From: Diadophis punctatus similis
Lineage: Eukaryota > Chordata > Lepidosauria > Squamata > Dipsadidae
Assembly: GCA_023053685.1 (NCBI GenBank)
Contig: JALIGW010000014.1
Span: forward strand, 18,507,308 to 18,571,307
DNA length: 64,000 bases
Reading direction: 5' to 3'
This document shows positions 1 through 10,678 of this stretch, piece by piece (positions within the stretch are counted from its first letter, which is position 1; every line of letters begins with the position of its first letter). The translations under genes were made by a program, and so were the position numbers. Below the pieces are notes generated by a model, which saw only the letters and a list, made by a program, of their open reading frames with translations, had not been told where the DNA came from and ran no database searches.

Positions 1-469
1 CACCTCAGCGAAGTATCCACCAATCACAGTAGGATGTATTTCCAATCTTGAAGGAGAGGAGATAGAAATAATAACTAGGAAATTTTTTAAAAATCAAACA
101 TTTAGTATGCTGTATCATACATCTTCACCTGACCCGCTTAAACTGTTATGCAGAAGACATTCACTTAAAAACAGAGAAGTTATGGAATGGAATTAAAAAT
201 AAATTTTAAAATGATATATTTCAAAAGGGATCATGATTGTATTACCTTATGAAATGGAAGGAGAATTTGCACTTAGTAGAAATCCAAGAAAAACCAGTAA
301 ATCATGCTTAATTAAGTTGTGTTATGACTCACATTCACACTGTAAAGTCTGAATGGTTTTAAATTTGCTAGCCTCTTTGATGACTTTATTTCAAGATATT
401 GTGCAAATTAGTAATGGGATTCTTCAGTAACCCTGTTACAACTAACTTGGTCCTAACAAGGACTGCTTG
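1..469. other. AT-rich intergenic sequence, nothing recognised
   Basis: No open frame of note and no repeat that I recognise. Confidence 0.5.
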
Positions 470-712
470 TAGCAATAGCATTTAGACTTACATACCACTT
501 TACAGTTCTTTACAGCCCTGCTCTAAGCGGTTTACAGAGTCAGCCTATTGCCCCCAACAATCTGGGTCCTCATTTTACCCACCTCGGAAGGATGGAAGGC
601 TGAGTCAACCTGGAGTCTGGTGAGAATCGAACTGCCAAATTGCAGGCAGCCGGCAGGCAGCAGAAAGAGCTTGCAGTACTGCATGCTAACCACTGCGCCA
701 CCATGGCTCTTG
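470..712 (-). mobile_element. tRNA-derived SINE, near full length
   Basis: Read on the minus strand it begins with a GAGCCATGGTGGCGCAGTGG-like head (tRNA box A type), has a box B-like segment near 625-640, then the tract shared by all copies here (GGTTGACTCAGCCTTCCATC, GTAAAATGAGGACCCAGATT) and ends in GCTATTGCTA. Six more copies are in this window. The family is common in squamates; I do not assign a database name. Confidence 0.85.
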
Positions 713-1538
713 TATTGACTTACAGCAACTCCAACAATCATTATACTGAAATAACGGTACTGAAGATAAGTAGCAAGTGGTTGCAATGATGGTTGGGTGA
801 CACCATGAGAAATTTTGAATCGCTAATGAGGAAATGGCTGCAAATTCACTGAAATATTATTTTCCCCACCATTGTCTCATGAAATGGCCCCTTTCCTCAG
901 TCAAAATAAAACCAAAGACAAGGGGCAATTTGCTAATTTCACATTCCAGAGAAAATAGATTTGAGCAAAACATACTCTTCAGATGTGTTACACACATACA
1001 TTTGTGTTGACAGAACATGCTGGCTAAGTTGAAGGTCCCTTTTCCCCCAAGTGCCTGCTGGGGACTAAATCAAGGTGACAGTTTAAAAGAGGAATGGCTC
1101 TTCCTTGAATCAGAATAGCAGATGGGGATGGTGGGCAGAGTAGTTAAGAAGCCATACCAACTACTTGTGATTTCCAGGTTCTCCCCTTTGCTTTCATTGG
1201 AAGTCAGCCTACTTTGCCCCCTGCCTTTATCTCAAGAGTCACCTCCAAATACAAAGGGGGTTGCCTTAGTCTCCCATAGTGAGACTTTATGAATTTAAAG
1301 TGCTTTTAGTTTTAGGCCTGTAGCTCCCTAGGTGGGTTTGCACTGTTGGAAATGGGGGGAGGAGTCCCTCAACAGACCTTCCCCCCACCCATGGATTACA
1401 CAACCTTCTTGAGGGACGGAGAATAAACAGGCAATACTGAAGGATGGGGGGGTGTTTGTCTCTGCCCCGTGTTCTACGTGGGCTGAGATGCGCAAGACAC
1501 GCCCCCCCAATCACGTTTCCCCCATAAAAACTGGAATA
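713..1538. other. Intergenic, no feature recognised
   Basis: Mixed composition. Short open frames at 1287-1514 lack any recognisable domain. Confidence 0.4.
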
Positions 1539-1757
1539 GAGCCGAGGTGGCGCAGCGGTTAGAGGCAGTCAGCGGTTCAAATCTCACCGGCTCAAGGTTG
1601 ACTCAGCCTTCCATCCTTCCGAGGTAGGCAAAATGAGGAACCCAGATTGTTGGGGGAATGTAAATATACATTGCTTACTGGTGTAAACCGCTTAGAGAGT
1701 GCTTGCACTGTGAGGCGGTATATAAATCTCACAAATAAATAAATAAATAAATAAATA
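1539..1757 (+). mobile_element. tRNA-derived SINE with (AAAT)n tail
   Basis: Head GAGCCGAGGTGGCGCAGCGG at 1539, box B GGTTCAAATCTC near 1574, and a 3' variant (AAATATACATTGCTTA...GGCGGTATATAAATCTCAC) ending in AAATAAATAAAT. A shortened spacer between the boxes distinguishes it from the 20061 copy. It lies just 3' of the GPR12 transcription unit. Confidence 0.85.
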
Positions 1758-2244
1758 GCGGGGCGTCTTCGGAGGCCTCCTGCTGCTTCTGCTGCTTGTG
1801 GGGAGCTGTCCGACGCCGGAGGTGCTGAAGCGGGATGGCGAGAAGCCATTTTGGCTGGCTCGTGTCATCCCAGCCCGACTCGGCTCGTCGTCATCGCGCG
1901 TGAGCCTGTGTGTGAGCCTGTGTGTTCGTGTGGGCGTGCGTGTGTGTTTTCAACGGTTGTTTCGATATTGCATAGCAGAGAAAATTTGATTGGAGTAAAC
2001 AAGAAAAAGGGGGTGGGACGTCCCTGACAAACGGCCTAAACGGGCTTTCCCCACGGCGGTATTCCGTGCAAAGGAGTCCGCTATAGCGAGCATTTAAACT
2101 CTTAGATTCCGGCTCAAGTCGGAACGGTGCAGCTGATCGGCTGCTTGGGCCGCATTTTCACCCACAAACCACACATAACCCAGCTCCTAAAACTGGGCTT
2201 ATTTGAAAGAGGTGCAGGACCCCACCACCCATCCTGCTCCCACC
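1758..2244. other. GPR12 3' flank
   Basis: Moderately GC-rich sequence between the SINE and the putative GPR12 poly(A) signal. It includes a short TG-rich stretch near 1900-1945. No gene seen. Confidence 0.4.
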
Positions 2245-2250
2245 TTTATT
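2245..2250 (-). terminator. Candidate GPR12 poly(A) signal
   Basis: TTTATT on the plus strand, AATAAA on the minus strand, about 520 bp beyond the GPR12 stop. No strong GU-rich element was confirmed after it, so this is a guess from position alone. Confidence 0.35.
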
Positions 2251-2773
2251 GCCTTCCTCCCCTCAATTCCCCATCCTGAAGGCCGATCCCGCCAATAAAA
2301 TATCACTTTTTAAAAAATCAAATCAGGATCCGTTCGGACCCTCCTCCCCGCCCACTCCTGAGATCCAGGTTTTACACTAAAGGCGAAGGGACTTTAGAAT
2401 GAATCAAGAAAAGGCCTTAAGGGCAAAGACCCTCGTTTTGCAATTACTCTCCACTGAATCCGTCGGGGACGGCGCTTTGGCCAACTTTCCGCCGCCTCCT
2501 TTTGCAGGGAGCCCCCAGCCAAAGTCGGACGCCTCTTGCCTCTGTTTTAGCAAAATCAGATATAAGAAAATAACCGTCTGGGATTGCTTTCCCCTCGACC
2601 TCGGGTTTCGTTCGCCAGAAAGTCGGCTGTCGCGTGTTTCTGCGCTGGGTTTTCTTTCCTTCCTCCCGCGGAGAATCGGGAAGCCGAGAATCCAGAAGGA
2701 AACCCGGGTGGGGCGGCAGTGGGGGGGGGGAGGGGGCGTGTTGGCTTCCAGCTGCTTCTGGGCCAGCCCACCT

Positions 2774-3907
2774 CTACACGTCGCTGGACGTCCTGGGTCG
2801 GGAGGAGAAGCCGGCCGGGATGCAGCCGCAGCAAGCCAGCCATAGAGACTTCTGGATCTCGGGGTTGCGGAAAGCATAGACGATGGGGTTGAGGAGCGAG
2901 TGGCAGGCGGCCGGCAGGGCCAAGGAGTAGGTGTAGACGGCCGGGTAGGAGGCGTCGGCTACCAGGGCGTAGATGGCGAAGGGCACCCAGCAGAGGGCGA
3001 ACGTGCCCAGGATGAGCGAGAGCGTGGAGAGCCCCTTGCGCGTGGAGGTGGCCTGCGCGCTGGCGATGAACTGGTGCTGGACGGCGATCTGCTGGGCGTG
3101 CCGGCAGGCGATGCGGCAGATCTGCCCGTAGAGCTGCAGCATCAGGGCGAAGAGGAGCAGGAAGGCCACGGCCAGCACGGCGGCGTTGTCCCTGGTGACC
3201 GGCCGCAGGACGCTGCAGGCGCTGGGCTGGCGCAGGCAGTTCCAACCCAGCAGCGGGAGGAGCCCGACGGCCAGGCAGGCCAGCCAGAGCAGCAGCAGCA
3301 AGGCGGCGGTGAAAGTCCGCGTGCGCTCCGAGTGGTAGGTGAGCGCGTTGGAGAGCGACAGGTAGCGGTCCACGGTGATGGCCAGCAGGCTGCAGACCGA
3401 GGCCGAGAAGGCGGCCAGCAGCAGTCCGGCCGCGCTCAGCGTCGCCGCCTCGCTGGGCGGCTGCACCAGGTACTGCACGCTGAAGTTGACCACCAGCCCC
3501 AGCCCGGCCAGCAGGTCCGCCAGCGCCAGGCTGCCGATCAGCAGGAAGGGCGGTGCCCGCAGGCTGGGCGCGTAGAAGAGGACGGCCAGCACCAGCGCGT
3601 TCTCGCCCGCCATCGCCGTCCCGGTGGCGCACAGCGCGATGTCCCAGGGGCTCACCGCGCCCGCCACGGCCAGGGCTGCGGCCGCGTCTCCCACGCCCGG
3701 CCCGGCCTCCTCTCCGGCCGCGGTGGCGCCGGGCGGCAGGTCGACGGCGGGGCTTCCGGCGGCGGCCGAGAGGTGGGTGGGCGGCCAGAGACTGGCCAGC
3801 GGCAGCGAAGAGGCGTTGAAGAGCACCAGGAGCCGCTGCTGGTGCTGCTGCTGCTGGCGGAACTGCTCCTCCATGGCGGCGGCGGCGGCGGCCGGGTTGG
3901 GGAACAT
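2774..3907 (-). CDS. GPR12: Orphan G protein-coupled receptor GPR12
   Basis: Class A receptor of the GPR3/GPR6/GPR12 group, plasma-membrane proteins that signal through Gs with high constitutive activity (family knowledge). The frame from 3907 gives 377 aa. Seven hydrophobic segments lie near residues 88-112, 121-146, 157-182, 200-222, 242-264, 294-316 and 323-347. Visible motifs: GEN at 101-103, LALAD with Asp131 in TM2, DRY at 180-182, CWVP at 306-309, NPIVY at 340-344, Cys359/Cys360 for possible palmitoylation, and a C-terminus in SSDV. No Cys sits at the usual TM3 top position, as in this group. CCGCIP at 359-364, ALTYHSERT and the IQK near the tail favour GPR12 over GPR3 or GPR6. Start: a pyrimidine tract and CAG acceptor end two bases before this ATG, fitting the known 5' UTR intron; Met12 (3874) is an alternative. 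The N-terminus is about 40 residues longer than in mammals, with Ala6 and Gln runs and one N-glycosylation site (Asn31). Same strand and order relative to USP12 as in human. Confidence 0.87.
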   Translation of the reverse strand: MFPNPAAAAAAMEEQFRQQQQHQQRLLVLFNASSLPLASLWPPTHLSAAAGSPAVDLPPGATAAGEEAGPGVGDAAAALAVAGAVSPWDIALCATGTAMAGENALVLAVLFYAPSLRAPPFLLIGSLALADLLAGLGLVVNFSVQYLVQPPSEAATLSAAGLLLAAFSASVCSLLAITVDRYLSLSNALTYHSERTRTFTAALLLLLWLACLAVGLLPLLGWNCLRQPSACSVLRPVTRDNAAVLAVAFLLLFALMLQLYGQICRIACRHAQQIAVQHQFIASAQATSTRKGLSTLSLILGTFALCWVPFAIYALVADASYPAVYTYSLALPAACHSLLNPIVYAFRNPEIQKSLWLACCGCIPAGFSSRPRTSSDV

Positions 3908-3909
3908 CG

Positions 3910-3935
3910 CTGCGGGAGGAAGGAGGCCGGGAGAG
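3910..3935 (-). promoter_or_regulatory. GPR12: Splice acceptor before GPR12 start codon
   Basis: On the minus strand a run of C/T bases (CTCCTTCCTCCCG) leads to CAG, then CG and the ATG. Frames that extend upstream to 4024 would read through this tract and probably lie in an intron. Confidence 0.65.
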
Positions 3936-4048
3936 TCAGAGGGAGGAGGGGAGGAGGGGACCCTAAACGCGCCGGCCATCTCCTGGCGCTCCTCGGGAAG
4001 GCTCCCCTCCGACATCGCCCGCAATGGCAGGCCGAAGCCGCCTCTTGC

Positions 4049-4099
4049 TGGTTGGACTAGAAGACCTCAAGGTCCCTTCCAACTCTGTTATTCTGTTAA
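4049..4099 (+). mobile_element. CR1 LINE 3' tail remnant
   Basis: TTGGACTAGAAGACCTCAAGG followed by TCCCTTCCAACTCTGTTATTCTG is the terminal 50 bp of the CR1 family seen elsewhere here, lying in the presumed GPR12 5' UTR intron. Confidence 0.8.
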
Positions 4100-5489
4100 C
4101 CCCCCCCTCAGCCCCTCCCCTTGGATCTTTTGCCTTGCATGTCCTGGGGGGGGCTTAACAAGCCTGTTTTTTAAAATGTGATCCGCTCCCTTTTCCTTCC
4201 CCAGAAGGTAAATTTTGCACTGGGAACAAGTTCTCATCCTTTTCCCCTTCCTTCCTTTCTTCCTAGGCTTTCCCTCCCCTCCCCCTCCCCCCCGAAGTGT
4301 TGGATCCCTACATGTCTGCCGCCGAGGAGGATGGGCTATCTAGTGCAACACTTATGGAGAGTTGGGGATGCAGGTATTTCCCCTCCCCCGGAGGATGCAG
4401 AGGCAGTGACATCATCACCAGCTCCGTTTTTAGCTGCAGCCGAAGGGGAGGCAAAGCACCCCATAATGGCCAAGATCTCCTCGCTCGCTTTCTCCCGAGT
4501 TCGGAGCTGGAATCCTTGGTTCCATTTCTTGAATCTGAAGCTGGTGCCTCCCGGGGGCTGGAGAGAACCTCAGCCTCCCCTCCCACCACGCCGCTCTTCC
4601 TAAAGTCTGTCCTCACTACCGAGGCGCAGCGGCGGTTGGAGGTCGCTGCAAAGGAGCGGCTCTCGTCCCTTCCCATCTCCAGTACGGAAAGCGCCTCGTC
4701 TGCCCCACAACTGCGGCTGGCGTCTCCTCCCCCGCCTGAATCTCAGCTGCTGCAACAAACCACCTTAAACCAGGTTTCCTGCCCCGATAGGCCGCCCGCC
4801 CTCGCCCGCCTTGCTCCCAGCCGCTCTGAAGGAGACGCGCTGCTGCCTCTCCGTCCGTGCAAGGATGAGCTGCGCCCCATTTCAGGGTCTTTGCCCCCCC
4901 CCCCATTCCACGCAATCCGGAAATAGCCCAGAAGTCTCCCGCTGTTCCTCTGGGAGGGGGGCGGTCCGGGACCAGGACGCTCGCGCGAGACCCCGCAGAC
5001 GGGCGGAGGAAACCGCTGGCGGGGGAGGCGGCTTTGGCTGGGCTGCGGCTGCTGCTGTTGGTGGGACAGTGCGAAAGCCCGAAGAAACGCCAGCCTTCCC
5101 CCGTGCCCCACACTCTCCCCCTCCACCCGGTAGCCAAACTACCCCAGCGGACCGGGCTCTCCCTCCGCCGGCGCGCAGGGGAAATGCCCCTCCACCCGGC
5201 TGCGCTTTGGCAGAGATGGCAGAATGGCCCGGGGCGGCCGCTTGGAAGTGCTCCTTCGGGTCCGGGGAGCGGGGGGGGGGCGCTTGCGACGGGCCTCTTT
5301 TTTACCTGGAGTTGCGAGGCGTCGGACAATCTGGGGTCCGGCTTGCTTCTACGCGGCCCGCTGGTTCAGTCTGGGGCGCAACCGGCGCGTCCTTCCCGGG
5401 CGAGCATGGCCAGCGAGGCTGGCGGATGGTTGGCAGCCCGCAGCTCTGAATATTCTTCGCCCTTTGGGTCTGCTGATAAATCTCCCCTC

Positions 5490-5497
5490 TGACGTCA
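5490..5497. promoter_or_regulatory. Perfect CRE palindrome TGACGTCA
   Basis: Full 8-bp cAMP-response element in the CpG-rich tract, about 1.6 kb upstream of the GPR12 start codon. CREB-family binding is inferred from the motif only. Confidence 0.5.
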
Positions 5498-5790
5498 AAA
5501 GTCTCGGCTTCTATTCATGACCGGCTCCGAGGCTGTGAATCAGCGGCGCCCGTGATCAGAATAACAAGCAGGGCGCCTGGCTCCCTCTGCCCCCGCCCGC
5601 TCCTTCCAGGTGGACCCAGATGCTCCAGAAGAAGCGAAGCCCCGCCCGGCCCTCGCTGGAATTTAATTCATAAGCTGGCTGGGACGCCCCCGCCCCCCCT
5701 TCTCCAAGGTCAGCTATTCCTTTCTGGGGAGGGCGGAGGGGAGACGTTGCCAGAACTGGCCGGCCTGGAATGATCCGCAAGAGAAGCCGT

Positions 5791-5844
5791 CTGTTTGTTT
5801 GTTTGTTTGTTTGTTTGTTTGTTCGTTCGTTCGTTCGTTCGTTC

Positions 5845-5903
<59 letters not shown>

Positions 5904-5920
5904 TTTGTTTCTTTGTTTAA
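5791..5920. repeat. Compound microsatellite (GTTT)n(GTTC)n(GT)n
   Basis: Uninterrupted tracts of three related motifs in series, ending the CpG-rich region. Open frames across it (FVCLFVC, CVCVCV) are artefacts. Confidence 0.97.
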
Positions 5921-6199
5921 GTATCTATAAAGCCGCCCATCTTATAACCAACTCTGGGCGGCTCTCTTGGTGCGAATCTGCGGTTGATGCCTCCAGTCCG
6001 GTCGGGAGCGGAGGAGGACTGTGGTGGTTGGGAAGGGAGGAAGCTGCTGCCAGCCTTCTCTGGGGAAAGGAGAGGGATTCGAGGGTATTTCGCCTCTTGT
6101 TCGCCTTCCCCCCCCTCCCGTCTCCATCGGCTGATTCCAAGGAAACCCCACGGGAAGCGCAGGTGCGTCGAGCTATAAAATTCCCAGGCAGGAAAAAGT

Positions 6200-6717
6200 A
6201 ATTTTGAGGCAAGGCAATGATCCCTTCTGAAAGCAGCTCTGTGGAACCCCAGAGGTAGAGATGTAGTAAAATTGTATCCTTCGTGGAGCCATTTCCTCTC
6301 CCCTGGACAAATAATTTGAATTAACTGGTGGGGTGGGAAAGAATATATATGTGTGTGTGGTTAAGAACATATTTTTGGGAGGATGGAGAAGTATCTGTCT
6401 CTCAGTCTACACATAGTAAGACATTGAGTATATGCAGTATGTGTAATGTGTACTTTGGCGCAAAGAAACCAAACTTTACACACCCAATGGCTGAACAGGA
6501 AAGGGAGGCGCTATTGGCACCTGAAAATATGGACCCAGTTTGTGGCTGCTGTAAAAATACAAAGTCCCCACTGGAGATCACTACGAGGGTGTTGCAAAGA
6601 AAACAGTTCACTAAGTTTCTCCTGGCATGATCTGTGCAGATCCAGTCACCAGAAAGGGAGATCTGTTGATCTGGAAAATAATTAATGGATTGGAATCAGT
6701 TCACCTCATTCTGCTTC
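6200..6717. other. Upstream of GPR12, no feature recognised
   Basis: Unique-looking sequence; short frames at 6328-6630 carry no domain that I recognise. Confidence 0.4.
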
Positions 6718-6965
6718 TTGATGTTTGTTTATTCATGTCAGAAGCATCACAATTAAAATCAGGAATACTATATGATATAAAATATAAAATATAAAAAAAT
6801 ACAAAATTGAAATATGTACAAGTTAAACAGATTTTGCCCAGGAACTAGCAACATTAATTGTGTTCTGGCGTGGTGCCATGAGGTCTCAAATGTGCACTGA
6901 TCGGGGCACAAAGGGCAGGTATATATGTGTGTGTTGTTGTATGCATGTCACCACAATCGTAAAAG
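6718..6965 (-). mobile_element. Non-LTR retrotransposon 3' end
   Basis: The minus strand ends in AATTGTGATGCTTCTGACATGAATAAA, nearly the same as 8524-8550 on the plus strand, and includes the GTGCCATGAGG... region. It is the 3' end of the same LINE as the 7890-8550 copy. Confidence 0.6.
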
Positions 6966-7461
6966 GCAGACACAACTGGACAGTCCCATTTATTTAAGGT
7001 GTTTCTGGATACCCCTGTGCAGTCTATTCAACAATTTCCATATCTTGATGAAGCTGTAGGATGAAGAAATAATGAGAAAAAAATTAGGGAGCAACCAAAA
7101 AGGATTTGGAGCAGCCAAAGAATAATGAGAAAAGAAGATGGAGTGTAGTTTGAAAAGGGAGAAAGGATGAGTCAAGGTTGTGTATTGTCACAGGATCTGT
7201 TTGACTTACATGCTGAACTGCTAGGCTAGAAAGAGCAGAAATTTGGGAGAAGCATCAAACCATGTGAAATATGCTGATGGGACCACTTTGGTGGTTGGGT
7301 CCAGTGAAAAGGAATATTTTCTTGAAGATCAAACAAAGATTAAAGCTGGTGCACTGCCTTCAAAAACAAAACAAAGGGCCTAAAATTTTATCAGTGGACA
7401 ATGTCCACCCAATGCAAATAATCAGAAAATTAATGGAAGAAGTGGCACCTAAAATGTACAG
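6966..7461. other. Intergenic, no feature recognised
   Basis: AT-rich; no repeat or gene recognised. Confidence 0.4.
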
Positions 7462-7566
7462 CAGGAGTGTCCACCCTTGATAACTTTAAGACCTGTGAAC
7501 TTCAACTCCCAAAATTCTGGGACTTGAAATCCACAAGTCTTAAAATTGAGAAGGGTGAACACCCTG
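7462..7566. mobile_element. Palindromic hAT-like miniature element
   Basis: Near-perfect foldback with CAGGAGTGTCCACCC at one end and GGGTGAACACCCTG at the other, around CTTCAACTCCCAAAATTCTGGG. Flanks ATGTACAG and ATCTACAG are an 8-bp target duplication with one mismatch. Confidence 0.75.
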
Positions 7567-7889
7567 ATCTACAGGAAAAGTGACTGCAGTTAGGAAATAG
7601 AAAGCCATCTGCTATATGGAGAAAAACTATGACAGAGAAGTCAAAATATTAAAATGTGGAGACTTCAAACTAACAACAATGGTATATATTGTCAAAAGTA
7701 TGATTTCTCAAATTATAATTCAAGGGCTATAAAAGATGGGCCAGTAGAAAGGCTGAATGAAGAAAAACTCATGGCTTTGAATGGTTGCAGGTACCTTGGA
7801 CAGCAACAACAATGTTCAATAGCTGATGAAATAAAATCAGTCTGTATAGAGGTAGCTCATTGGAAAAAATCACAAGTAGTAAAAAAAAC

Positions 7890-8550
7890 GGAGGCAAACA
7901 GAAGACAATGTGACTAGATGCCATCAATGGTGACACAACAACAGGAGCTTGCAGAAACTCAGAGTAGCTGTAACTCACAGGAAAACCTCTCCCCATTGAG
8001 AACCAACACTGGATGGAACCAAAGGAGGAGCTGGCGTCTGGGTCTGGCAAAAGCTGGGAAGTATGGAAATCACTGAATAGACTGTGCATGGGTACAAGAT
8101 CTGGAGACACTCTGAACACATGGGGCTATTTGGTGCCTTCTGCCCTTTGCAATTGTGGTGACATACAGACAACAACACATATGTATACCTGCCCGTTGTG
8201 TCTTGATCAGTACATGCTTGAGGATCCCATGCACCACGACAGAATGCAATTGAGGTTGCTAGTTTCTGGGGCAAGATCTGTTTAATTTGTACATATTTCA
8301 AATGTATTTTATATTTTAAATGTTATGTCATATACTTGCAGTGATGGCGAACCTTTTCTGCACCGAGTGCCCAAACCGGAACACATGCATCCACGTGCCG
8401 GAGCGCCAGAAACAGAAGAGCAGCTGGTGATGGTGCGCATGCCCACAGAGAGGGCTCTGTGTGCCACCTCTGGCACCGTGCCATAGGTTTGCCATCATGT
8501 TCATATAGCATGCCTTATTTTAATTGTGATGCTTCTGATGCGAATAAATG
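7890..8550 (+). mobile_element. Degenerate non-LTR retrotransposon 3' end
   Basis: The frame 8013-8285 reads WKSLNRLCMGTRS...CNCGD...TTTHMYTCPLC, a cysteine/histidine-rich segment typical of the C-terminus of some LINE ORF2 proteins. It ends at GATGCTTCTGATGCGAATAAA and is interrupted by the 8339-8499 element. The clade is not certain. Confidence 0.55.
8339..8499. mobile_element. hAT-like miniature element (GTGATGGCGAACC type)
   Basis: Ends CAGTGATGGCGAACC and GGTTTGCCATCATG form terminal inverted repeats. No clear 8-bp duplication remains. It sits inside the LINE remnant. Confidence 0.7.
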
Positions 8551-9241
8551 ACAATCAAGTTGTGAAGTTGTCATAGTGGCAGTTTATTGATTGATTAGTC
8601 TTGTGACCTTATCAATAAAATAAAAATAAAATAATAAAGTAAAATAAAATAAAGTCATGAAAACTGAACCACAATATTTTGATGGCTGTTTTCAATTCTA
8701 GAATCCCAGTCAGCATTCTTTAAATCCCAGTTGCCTGGGAGAGAAAAAAGGAAGAAAATGATAACCTTTCTCAACAGGATTCTGAGCTTCTTGGATGCAT
8801 CCAACTGATTCATTTTCCGAAGGCTGACCAGATGGGCTCTTGGCCTCACCCAGCCTCAGGCCCCTTCTCAGGTTCTTAACCAAACATTGAATCCTGAACC
8901 ATTTCAATTTAGACACAATGGTTTTGAACAGTTTTATATTCCAAATCTATAGTGGGAATAGATGTCTTGTGACAACAAAGGTTTTAATAAATAACTTGGG
9001 TATTGGATATTTTTTTAAAAAAGTAAAAGAGACCGTTTAAAAAAGCAAAAATGGAAGAATGTAATACTTCAAGCTCTTGGCTGGAATTCATGAGAAACTT
9101 GCAAAATACAAATAACCTTTTATTAGTACAGAAGGCTGTTAGATAGTCCTCTGCAGGCCCTCCCCACATTTCCTCAGAAAGAAGAAGCAAGGAAATATTG
9201 GAAAGGTCTCAATTTGTATATATTCCAGCTATTTATGTCTT
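8551..9241. other. Intergenic, A-rich tract then unique sequence
   Basis: A (AATAA)n-like stretch at 8618-8655 is followed by sequence without recognisable repeat or gene. Confidence 0.4.
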
Positions 9242-9329
9242 TCCTCCTCCTCCTCCTCCTCCTCCTCCTCCTCCTCCTCCTCCTCCTCCTCCTCCTCCTC
9301 CTCCTCCTCCTCCTCCTCCTCCTCCTCCT
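9242..9329. repeat. (TCC)n microsatellite, about 29 units
   Basis: Uninterrupted trinucleotide tract of 88 bp; purine-rich on one strand. Confidence 0.98.
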
Positions 9330-9527
9330 GTGATATGATGTGCAGCACGAAAATAGTTATGAATGGAAACAGAAGGGAAGGAGAACTACTGACATCATCC
9401 AGATTGTAGCACCTGGGAAACCATCCTATACCTCGAAATAGGGGTCTTAAGGTCTCTGAGATTTAGCAAACCTCTTTTGCCTTTTAAATCTTCCATCTTT
9501 AAGTTCATTTAAAAACTTACCCTCATT

Positions 9528-9965
9528 TTATTTATTTATTTTTGTCAAGTACGTGTTGGTAATATACATAGATATAACATTGTTTATATACATAAAATGG
9601 GTACTGCTAAGAGGGAACATTAGGACAGGGATGGTAGGCACGCTGGTGCACTTATGCACGCCCCTTACTGACCTCTTAGGAATCCGGTGAGGTTAACAGT
9701 GGACAGTCTAAGGGTAAAGTTTTGGGGGTTTGGTGACGAAACCACAGAGTCAGGTAGTGAGTTCCAGGCATTAACCACTCTGTTGCTAAAGTCATATTTT
9801 CTACAGTCAAGTTTGGAGAGGTTCACTTTGAGTTTGTATCTGTTGTGTGCTCGTGTATTGTTTTGGTTGAAGCTGAAGTAGTCGTTGACAGGAAGGACGT
9901 TGTCATTCATTGCATCACCAGCCATATTATGGTATATAAAGGCTGGGGAAAATTGTAGTATATAG
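9528..9965 (-). mobile_element. CR1/L2-type LINE 3' end
   Basis: The minus strand encodes ...KYDFSNRVVNAWNSLPDSVVSSP, the conserved C-terminal ORF2 motif of CR1/L2-type LINEs, then GGGGCGTGCATAAG and a 3' tail next to (TTTA)n. The same family recurs at 23588. Confidence 0.8.
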
Positions 9966-10476
9966 AGGCTGGGGAAAATAGAATTTTGTTTTATCTGCAA
10001 GAGTTGTTGAATTTGATGTTTTTATTTAATTAAAATTAAGCAAATGAAATGGTGTTTAAAAGGATATATTTAGGAAACCAAGTGAAAGCAAACAGACAAG
10101 TCTTAAAATATGTTTCCCCAACACAGAAACTTGGTGGATATGTTTAAAAACCATATACTTCTGTACATGAATATTCAATGGCTTTCAACTATGTGCGTAA
10201 TGCTACACATGTCTTTAATTTTAGCATATTTAACCTGCTTGCATAAGGAAGCTGCTACTCCCTTGCTAGAAACTTCATATTTTGGAGGGATTTGAAGAAC
10301 ACCGATTTCTTTTTTCATATCTTCACAATTCTTATAAATAGAATTCTAGAGCACATTTCAGATTTTTAGATTGGAACGGGATTCTGCATTTTCTCTCAAA
10401 GGTACCACACAGTCCATAAGCAGTTCTGTATATCCAATATTTAAAGAATTCAGAAGACAGAAAATGACAACTAATT
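9966..10476. other. Intergenic, no feature recognised
   Basis: AT-rich with no gene or repeat recognised. Confidence 0.4.
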
Positions 10477-10678
10477 AGCTGGAATTAAGGAGAAACTTCC
10501 TGACAGTGAGAACAATTAACCAATGGAACAGCTTGCCTTCAGAGGTTGTGGCTGCTCCATCACTGGAGACTTTTAAGAAGAGACTGGACAGCCATTTGTC
10601 TGGAATGGTCAAGGGTCTCCTACTTGAGCAGTGGGTTGGACTTCCAAGGTCCCTTCCAACTCTGTTATTCTGCATTCC
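10477..10678 (+). mobile_element. CR1 LINE 3' end
   Basis: GGAGAAACTTCCTGACAGTGAG, WNSLPSEVV coding remnant, then TTGGACTTCCAAGGTCCCTT and the ATTCTG terminal repeat typical of CR1. Confidence 0.9.

Larger units (their letters stand above)
2700..5760. promoter_or_regulatory. CpG-rich tract over GPR12 exon and upstream region
   Basis: The base composition shifts sharply to GC with frequent CG dinucleotides, against the AT-rich flanks. The part from about 4.3 to 5.7 kb probably contains the noncoding first exon and promoter of GPR12. I could not place the transcription start. Confidence 0.6.

Noticed and set aside
2556..3632. 358-codon minus-strand frame overlapping GPR12
   Set aside because: Out-of-frame shadow of GPR12; the 7TM frame carries all motifs.
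2774..3907. GPR3 or GPR6 as identity
   Set aside because: C-terminal CCGCIP and other core residues are closer to GPR12, and USP12 is the known neighbour of GPR12.
2774..4024. Starting GPR12 at the upstream Met (4024)
   Set aside because: The added 39 residues cross a strong pyrimidine tract and CAG acceptor directly before the Met at 3907.
2900..4060. 386-codon open frame on the plus strand
   Set aside because: Antisense shadow of the GC-rich GPR12 exon; Gly/Gln/Arg-rich with no domain.
5770..6201. 143-codon frame
   Set aside because: Produced by GTTT/GT repeats.
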